DNA from: Nematostella vectensis
Taxonomy: Eukaryota; Cnidaria; Anthozoa; Actiniaria; Edwardsiidae
Assembly (NCBI RefSeq): GCF_932526225.1
Contig: NC_064046.1
Span: 14,085,408 to 14,149,407, forward strand
Length of the DNA stretch: 64,000 nt
Direction of reading: 5' to 3'
The notes beneath the pieces were generated by a model. That model was given only the letters and a program-made list of their open reading frames with translations. It was not told the DNA's origin and made no database searches. A program made the translations under genes and the position numbers. Shown here one piece after another: positions 1-9,400 of this stretch (the stretch's first letter is position 1; the number at the start of each line of letters is the position of its first letter).

Positions 1-105
1 AAAAAGCTGTGTCACGAAGGTACAATTCGCTGGCTTTCAATTATCATAAAGCCCCAGTGACTTAATTAAGACTTTCTTTCGTAACCTCTACCTCTTTGTC
101 TTCAG

Positions 106-410
106 CGTGCGCTTTCAGATGCACAGTGATGACTTCTTGTGGAGTAACGTGGAAGCCTCAGAGAAGGCTCAGGTTCTATTTGTCGCATGGGACCAAACAG
201 ATAACAAGACCAGTGGCGTTCACAACTTCACTTTCCCACCCAGCGAAAGTAGCTCCATTAGTAAGAAGTTCGTAATGGCTTTTGCCACTAGGAATGGATG
301 TGACGGTAAACCAGGTTCTCGAGGGAGAGTTGATGCCTGTGGTAGGTGCGGCGGCGACGGGGTTTGGTGCCGTGGCTGCGATAACATTCCATTCTCTGGA
401 GCTATTAAAG
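106..410 (+). CDS. Exon 1 seen in window: start of Cys-rich region
   Basis: The acceptor follows a pyrimidine tract ending at 105; the donor is GTATGT at 411. The exon encodes a beta-rich stretch followed by DACGRCGGDGVWC, a cysteine motif like those in ADAMTS and other extracellular proteins. It ends in phase 1. Confidence 0.8.
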
Positions 411-3400
411 GTATGTCCATCGATGAATTGAGATTGTTAGCCAGTACTGGGTTAAAAAGACAATTTGATATTAGTGTAGGCCTCGTTATCCTGGGTACCA
501 GAGCCTCTTGACTTCTATCGCCCAGTGACGCTCAGCCACAATGTCCACAGGAGGCTCCTGCTCCCAGGGGAAGGCTTTATTAACACCAACATCTATCACT
601 TTTAAAACCGTATAATTCATACCTTTATTCTAGGGTTTCATTTTGTGTTCTGTCCTCATTATAGATCACTGCGGGAACTGCACTGGAGGCACGACAAATT
701 TAACTTTCAACTTCAGAAAGGATTGTGCTGGAACCTGTGGTTCTGCTTTCACGGGCCCTTGCGGTCTATGTCAATCGGCTGGAAAATTTAAAAACTTTAC
801 TGACTGCTCTGGGACGTGCTTCGGTGGCGCCACGATTAACAGGTGAGAATGAAAATGCCTGTATAGAGAAACAAGACGGCTAATAGAGTTAAAGCGTAAT
901 TGTGTTAATATCACAAATGGGGAATTGTGAAAGAGTGACAAATGGAAAAGTGAGTTTCTTGAGAGACGAACGAAAAGGTCAACGAATAAGTGACGGATAA
1001 AAATCGAATGTACCACGCATGTCCACAGGAGAAACCAACAAAAAGAAGGTCAATTCTTATTGGAAGGTCTTTGCAAATACTGTCGCTCCCCCCCCCCCCC
1101 CTCAGCAAATCAATAGGTACAAGTCTAGAAGAGTGCTCAATAAATGTGACATCATTAGCTATGATGTGATATCATTGGCTATGCATGAAAGTGTAACAAC
1201 TGTAAACAACAGAAAGTGTAACAACAGAAAGTGTAACAACTGTCACAACAAAAACTGCATAGCGATCCACTGTTTTTATAGAGGTTTAAAGAATGTCAAT
1301 CACCCACTCCTTGTTATTGTGTATCATTGAAAATACAACGGTTTATTCGCAAGGAAACTTCGAAATAACAATCTGCGAATGAACTCTGATATCTTAATGA
1401 CGATATTTGATTGACAATATCTTGGTAAATTGCTTAAATTAGCCGATGGAAATTGATGCTTATGTGACTCGCCATAGTGCGTGATTGGCCTTCTTTTAGG
1501 CTGAAGTTTTTCGAATTACCGTCTAAAGAAATATATTTTTACCTTCAAGGTGCGGAAACTGCGTCGGAGGCAATACAGGAAATCCTTCGAATCAGGGAGA
1601 GGACGCGTGTGGTATTTGTGGTGGAGATGGCTCAAGTTGCCTCGACTGCGCTGGCCAAGCCAATGGTCCCAGTAAAGTTGACATTTGCGGCAGCTGCTTA
1701 AATCCAACCAGCCCTTCATTCAACTCTGCTTGCACGAAGCTGTCAGCCGTGACCCCAGCAAGCGGTGTCGACACTGGAGGGACCAGGATCACTATCAAAG
1801 GGGCAGGCCTTACGCGGATTACCTCGGCTGCCTGTTACTTCGTCAATAGCACTGGAGAGTAAGTTATAGTAGCTGTATAAATAGTCTGTTACGATTAGAG
1901 TAGTTTAATTGGTGTTTTCATGATAGCAAAACAGGAAAAATGGTTGTTATAAAAATCGTCGCTTTTTCGCCCAATGTTTGATATGACTGGATTCGGTGCA
2001 AATGAAGTAGTAACACCAATGATGATGATTGAACGATATTTACAATAACGATAGAGACGATAATAAATGATACAATGATGGCCGTGATGACGCCTGATTT
2101 ACCGTCAATAGATAGTATTCATTGATTAACACTGTTTTCACTATATAGCTATGCCACACCGGCCGTCACTAAAACGGCCACAGAACTGACGTTCACCATG
2201 AGCGCAATCGAGGCCGGAGTCTACCAAGTGAAGTGCAGATTTGATGGGGCCGCCACAGACTACTTCACTACCACCAACTTCACCGCGTACGATAAGAGCG
2301 CTATGACAATATCATCAATCACTCCAGCAAGGGTCATAGCCAACAGCGGAGCCTTAACTGTCAATATCACAGGGACTGGCTTCGTCGACACGGGGTATAT
2401 CCGATGTGTGAGTGACGTTGGTTTTAGCTCCCCTGCTACCTTTATTAGTTCCACTGATGTCCAGTGCTCATTTCCGAACCGTCAGAAGTCCAAGGCCATG
2501 AAAGTGTCCGTATCAATGGGGCAGCAAGACACAGAGATCCTTGGTAACCGCTTTGCGAATTTCGAGTTCTACGTGCAAGGACCTATGCCCGTCAGCGCCG
2601 CGTTTACTAATAATCTCCAGGCAATCCTGGTCACCATGAGCAAGCCCTCGGTGTCTAGTTCTGGTGAAGCTTGCACCCCGTTATTTACAGACACATCCTC
2701 GTTTGGAACACAAGCGAAATGTGTGTTCCGTACGCCTTTGAAGATGTTCATACTTCTGCGAGGTTCGCCTTCTCTGACGCCTGGAAATGTCATTCAATTC
2801 AACGCTTCAACATTAACAGTGCTAAGGGAGGACGTTACTGTGGCTTCAACTGCCATAACAAACCTGACAGTTAGCGGTCCTGCCAAAACCCCACCTCTTT
2901 CCGCCATCTTATCGGGACCGAACAAAGTCGGTGAGTTAATAGCAATGCTTTATCAATACATACCAAACGGGGCATAGGAATTTTGGGCAATGTGTAAAAA
3001 ATGTTTTGTTTTTGTTTTCAATAAAAAAAAACATGAAGACAACTGCGCAAAATATAAAACCTAGATCCTACTTCTGTGAGACTTTCTCATCAAGATAGAA
3101 ATATAGCTATCCATAGATTATTCAATTTTTAACAATAAATTGAGGCCGGTTTTATTCGATGGATATAATTTTACGGTGATCCAAGTGAATATATTTTGCA
3201 ACCGAAACGTCTCTAAACCAGCTCGTATCTAGTCCTTAGCAAATCGTGCTTTCGTCCCAGGTGTGTGCGGAAAGATCAAGCTAGACGCCTCTCGCTCATT
3301 CGGTGGCGGAGGACGCAGACTGACTTTCTCGTGGGGAGTGGCCTGGGCCTCTGACACTCCCACACCGACCTCGGCCGCCAACACTGATCTGGCCCGCCTA

Positions 3401-6400
3401 CAAGATATGCTTCAGTCGGAGACAGGAGCCAGGGTGACCATCAGGAACAGCACTAACCTCCTCCCTAACTTTAAGTATGAGTTCCGTGTTTCCGTGTCCA
3501 ATTTCCTGGGTGCATCAAGCGAGAACGCCACTCTTGTTGTTACTCGTGAAAACAAGCAGTTGCCAATCATCGAGGTCGGGCACAAGGTTCGCCAGGTCAA
3601 GGCCTCGCGGGATGTTACACTGCAAGGTGAGACATAGAGATGATGATGATGATGATGAAAAAGGTGATGATGACAATGATGACAATGGTGATACTGATAA
3701 TGATTGTGAAGATGACAATCAAAAATGATAACCATGATAATGACTATGATGAAAACGATTATGATAATGATAATACTGATGATGATGGTGATTATGATAA
3801 TGACAATGATGATAATAACGAAGATGAAGATGAAGAAGAAGATGATGATGATGCTGACGACGACCATGGGTGGCGTAGTGGTTATGATAGAGATCATAAT
3901 GATGATAATGGTGGTGGCGATATAACGATGGCGATGGTTCGTATTCTCATGAATCCTGTTTTATTCCAGCCAAGGCGGTCCTTTCACCATGCTTGGATCC
4001 CTCAGTTGCTGCATCAGTCTTGTTCTCTTGGGAAATCGACGCCGTCGGGATTGATCTTGGTGTTACTGATAAACCACGCCTTAGAATCAAGCAGGCCACC
4101 CTAGAAGGTGGAAAGGTACGAGTTCTGGAAACAACCTAGAGAAATAAAATGGAGCCGTTTTATTCGAGGATAAATTATTTCACAGTGGTTCTGTCAAGTC
4201 ATATCTTATAATCTTTTTTGTAGACATACACCCTGACAGTCACCGCAGCAATGGCATCGGACCAGACGCTCTCTTCGACTAAGAGCATCACCCTGAACGT
4301 GGAAAGCTCCCCATTGGTTGCACGTATCAGGGGCGGAGCTACAAAGGTGGTTGGTGCCACATCTACCATGACGATGGACGCATCTCCGTCCATTGACCCG
4401 GACAAGACAAGCGAGACTGCTTGGTATCGATGGGCGTGCTTTGACAGCTCAGAGAATCCATGCTTCAGGCCTGACCCAGTTAACGCTGGAAGACAGATAA
4501 GGGTCACCTTCCCGACTACGGCCCAAGTGTCTTTTAGCGTAGCGGATTACCTCAGCTCCAACCAACAGTACAAGTTCAAGATGACATTTAACAAAGGGTC
4601 GCGGTCGGATTCCACAGAAATGACCGTTATCGTCAAGGCAGGTGATCCACCTCGAGTCACCATCCGCCCTCAGACAAACAGCAAAGAAAACCCAAGCGAA
4701 GTTGTCAAGATTAAGGCATTGGTCAGCTCAACATTACCCTCCACTAACGTGACTTGGGAGAGCGTTGAAGAAGACGGTTTTGCTTACCTCGATCTATCAA
4801 CCGCTGGAACTATACTTACTCCGCTACAGTTTACCTTCGAGAAGGCTTCTGGACGGGCCAAGGCAACCCGCGGATGTGCGTTGGTTATTGCCAAAGACAA
4901 GTTGTCGGGTGGCGTGCAGTATAAGTTCCGTTTGACTGCTAAGCATCGTGACTCTGACGCTTATGGCGATGCAGTGATCAGAACGAACGCAGCCCCCTCA
5001 CAGGGTGAGCATCTATGGAAAAAGGGATGGAGAAAGGCGTAAGATATGGAAAGGGAAGGAAAAGATTAATGAAGAGGGGATGGAGAAAGGTGTAAGATAT
5101 GGAAAGGGAAGGGAAAGATTAATGAAGATGAGATGAAGAAAGGTGTAAGATATGGAAAGGGAAGGGAAAGATTAATGAAGAGGGGATGAAGAAAGGTGTA
5201 AGATATGGAAAGGGAAGGGAAAGATTAATGTAGATGGGATGAAGAAAGGTGTAGAGGATGGGAAAAAAGGGTGAAAATCTCCTGGAAGAAAGAGAGAAAG
5301 TTAATGAGGTGTAAAAGAAAAGTAGTTCAAAAGATATAAGGGATAAATAGGAAAGAAAATAGAGAAAAGCGTCTATGACAGGAGGGAAGAGGAATGGGGA
5401 AAAATATCGTGGCTACTTTCGTGGAGAATAGAAGGGCGGACTTGATGAGAACTCCATCATTTATAACAGGACATGCGCACTCAGAAAGCATCTATTGAAT
5501 GTGGAGATAAGAAGATAACAGGAAAATGATAATAGGACATGAAAGGAAAGAAGTCACATATATCACCAGGATCTGCTCATTCCTCGCAACTCTTGTGTCT
5601 AACAGTGCACTTGTCTAATTCTCAGGTACATTGACCGTAAGCCCATCTAATGGTACTTCTATGGAGACCGTCTTCACCGTAACAGCTGGGGAGGGGTGGT
5701 CTGATGATGCCGATGACTTGCCTCTCAACTACCAGTTTGGTTACATTGATCCTAGGACCAATAAAGAAGAGTTACAAGGGATGTTTGGAGGATCGAACCA
5801 GAGGGAAATCAAGTTTCCTCCAGGTAAGAATCAGCTTAATTTTTCGCATCATGCAAATCGTTACACTCTTAGTCTATTCTTGGTCTAGCTGAAGTAAGAA
5901 AGCTTTGCTTTGCTTAATGGGAAAGATAAATCATTAGTGAAGGACAAGGGGATGAATCAATCAACGGAAGGTAACACATCCCACTCCCTCTCGGTAAGCA
6001 ATACAGCTCATAAGGCCTAGCAGGATTGGCTTGATTGTCTCATTGTTCTATTTTATTCTCGTTCTAATCCCCCCCCCAATTGTTTTGTCTGTGGTGCATC
6101 AGTCCAATAAGGTGAAATCTTCTGAGAGCTGCTACATGACCCTACCCGGCTGCCCCTGTAGTTAATAAAAACTTTTATCCCATACCTATCATCACCTGCT
6201 GGACATTGTCCACCAGCTGATGAGAATAACGCCGGAAGCCTCACAGCATTCCTAGGCCCTTTTCCCTTTTATCCCATACCACCCCCTACCGCCCCCTTCA
6301 GCTTATGCGCCGTATCTTGTCCAACCAGGTGATGAGAATAACGCCGGAAGCCTCACAGCATTCCTAGGCCCTTTTCCCTTTTATCCCATACCACCCCCTA

Positions 6401-9400
6401 CCGCCCCCTTCAGCTTATGCGCCGTATCTTGTCCCACCAGGTGATGAGAATAACGCCGGAAGCCTCACAGCATTCCTAGGCCCTTTTCCCTTTTATCCCA
6501 TACCACCCCCTACCGCCCCCTTCAGCTTATGCGCCGTATCTTGTCCAACCAGGTGATGAGAATAACGCCGGAAGCCTCACAGCATTCCTAGGCCCTTTTC
6601 CCTTTTATCCCATACCACCCCCTACCGCCCCCTTCAGCTTATGCACCGTATCTTGTCCAACCAGCTGATGAGAATAACGCCGGAAGCCTCACAGCATTCC
6701 TAGGCCCTTTCCCTTTTATCCCATACCACCCCCTACCGCCCCCTTCAGCTTATGCGCCGTATCTTGTCCCACCAGGTGATGAGAATAACGCCGGAAGCCT
6801 CACAGCATTCCTAGGCCCTTTTCCCTTTTATCCCATACCACACCCTACCGCCCCCTTCAGCTTATGCGCCGTATCTTGTCCCACCAGGTGATGAGAATAA
6901 CGCCAGAAGCCTCACAGTATTCGTGAACGTGAAAGACCAGCTGGGCGCCGTGACGCGTCAGACAGCCACCATCACTGTGATGCCTGTCGCGGTCACTACC
7001 GCCATCCTAGACAACGCAAAGGACGACATTTTGAAGAGCTTTGAATCTGCAGACTGGAACTCTGCTTTAGGTAAGTCACGCCGTCATGCACTCCTTACGT
7101 GACTTAGTCACATCCTGGAACGTACCAAGAAGCGTGACTGCTGAATCGTCACGCAAGGTCGCCAAGACAAAATAGGGAAATAACCAATGACGTAAAGCTA
7201 AATGTATCAATGTGTCGAGTAGTATTACTCTAATGCCCACTTTAGTCACGCCACAAAAAGGAAACCCGCGTATTAATTCAAACACCATCCTACTTCGTAC
7301 ATACGTAATAAGTTATATCTGACATTCTTTTTTATGTTATTTTTAGGAAACATGGGAGCATTGTTGTCCGCCGTCCCGTGCGGGCCTGTTAACGACCCCG
7401 TCCAGGCTGCCGCTATCACGTCAATGAAGGAATCATTTGCTGGAAGTGTAAGTCGAAAAAAACAAAATGTTATGTTTACTTGGATTATGTTCTCTTTCTA
7501 CCATTTTATCTTGGCATGATATTGTTCAAGGCTGCTCCGGGATGATGCATATTTGATTGCATACATAATAGCTCTCTCATTTCGTTGGGAGCTTTCTCTA
7601 GTATGTCTGATGGGCCTTGTCCATTTACGTCTGATGCGTCTTGTTCTTTAAGGCTTAAAATTGAACCTTTGTTCTTTATTGCTCTAACTTACCGAGCACT
7701 TGTTCTTACCGACTATCCTTGATTTTCTCTTCACTGCTATCGTGTGCCGATGACTTGTTAACCGATCATTTGCTCTCACGGCTATCAATTGATCATTCGT
7801 TCTTTGCTGCTTTCGACTAAACGATCACTTGTTCTTTGCTGCTATTGACTACGATCACTTTCTTTGCTGCTATCGACTACGATCACATTCGTTGCTGCTA
7901 TCGACTACGATCACTTGTTCTTTGCTGCTATCGACTAACCGATCACTTGTTCTTTGCTGCTATCGAATAACCGATCACTTGTTCTTTGCTGCTATCGACT
8001 AACCGATCTTTTGTTCTTCTCCACTCAGACCATGAACATCCTCGAGTCAGGAGGCGTCACTGATGACCCAGCTGCCAAGCGCACGATGTATTGCTCGATG
8101 GGGTCCATCACTAATTGTGGCAAGTCAATGTCGTCTAAAGTCAAGTTAAGAGCCTTTAGACTAATCAAGGGCATAGAATGTTGCTCATCTGGGTCAAGGC
8201 GTAAGAGGCGTGCCACGGGGGGTTCTGGATCGGGCGAGACCTACACAGAGCAAGAGGTATAGTATAATAATGTAGTATAGCTATATACCTCTTAACAGGC
8301 TCATGCACGGGGTGGGGGGGGGGGGGGGGCACGCACCCCAACCCCTTACCATTGGCCGCTCAAAAGTAGGCAATTTCTTATCAAAGAATCGTCAATTCAA
8401 ATACTTTAATATGACACCTGTGCATCCCCTATCTTGGGCCGTGTTCCTAGAATGTAGGTTAACGCTAACCAAGGGATGAGTGCACTTTCTATCCAATGAC
8501 ATGTCCAGATAGCCGTATTCATCTCTGAGTTATCCCTGGTTCAACCTGCCTTATAGCAACCGGCCCCTGGAAACGCGCCTGAAGTAACTCGAGAGGCAAG
8601 AAGTAGTACATAATGACGCTTAACGCATTTCATCAAATTCCTTTAAGTAGTTTTCCTGTATCCCTATGATCTTTGCTCACAGGCGGAACAAGCTTTGTCA
8701 ATCCTGAGTAACCTGATCGATGCCAGCTCCTACGACTCCGCCTCCATGACTCTGAAGAACGACTTCCGCCCTGTCGTGGACTCCTCCGGTGTCAAGGTTT
8801 GCCGAGGGGTAGCTGTCGGCATGCCCGCTGTTATGGTCAACGATCAACTCGTAGTGCTTCGTGTTGAGAAGAATTCCCTGGCCAATGTTGACACCCAGTT
8901 TACGGATATTGCCTGTAATGACTGCCCGGATTATCTCAGTAACAGCGCGAAGGTTCTGCTTGGTGCGTCCATCAAGTCCGCGTACGCTTCCTGGGATTGT
9001 AACTCTGGTGGTGACACTTGTACTGGTGTATGTTTGGACACGTCACAGGTAGGCCTCGTAGGAAACGCTCCGAACTTTGTGGTTTTGCTGGCAATGGGCT
9101 GAGTGATTCACAGAAAGCATAAAGTTTATTAAAAAAGTGTTTGACTATCAAGTAAGCCCTTTTATCAATATCATAGAAATACACGAAAGGATGTAAATCC
9201 ACTACCATGTTAATTGTGCGCTTTCGGATGTAACGACTTCTCCAAATTATCCAAAGCACGTTACGATAGTTTTGAATATATATTTGATATATTGGAATCC
9301 AATATCTGAACTTCAAAAACCCTGCTCTCGTATTTGCTATAAAGTAGTTTCGTTTTATGCGCACTCAAGAAGAGGATCCCAATTGCGATTGTTTGTAACG

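Noticed and set aside
3640-4104. Long open frames of Asp/Met or Ile/His repeats on both strands
   Set aside because: They come from the GAT-type simple repeat in an intron; only the 3970-4115 segment, in another frame, is a real exon.
6217-6240. CTGATGAG in array units 1 and 5 as hammerhead cores
   Set aside because: No downstream GAAA or stems; the bases are explained as a variant exon start.
6217-6887. Array units as extra coding exons
   Set aside because: Reading through successive 112-bp units meets a stop (AGG TGA), so they cannot extend the protein.
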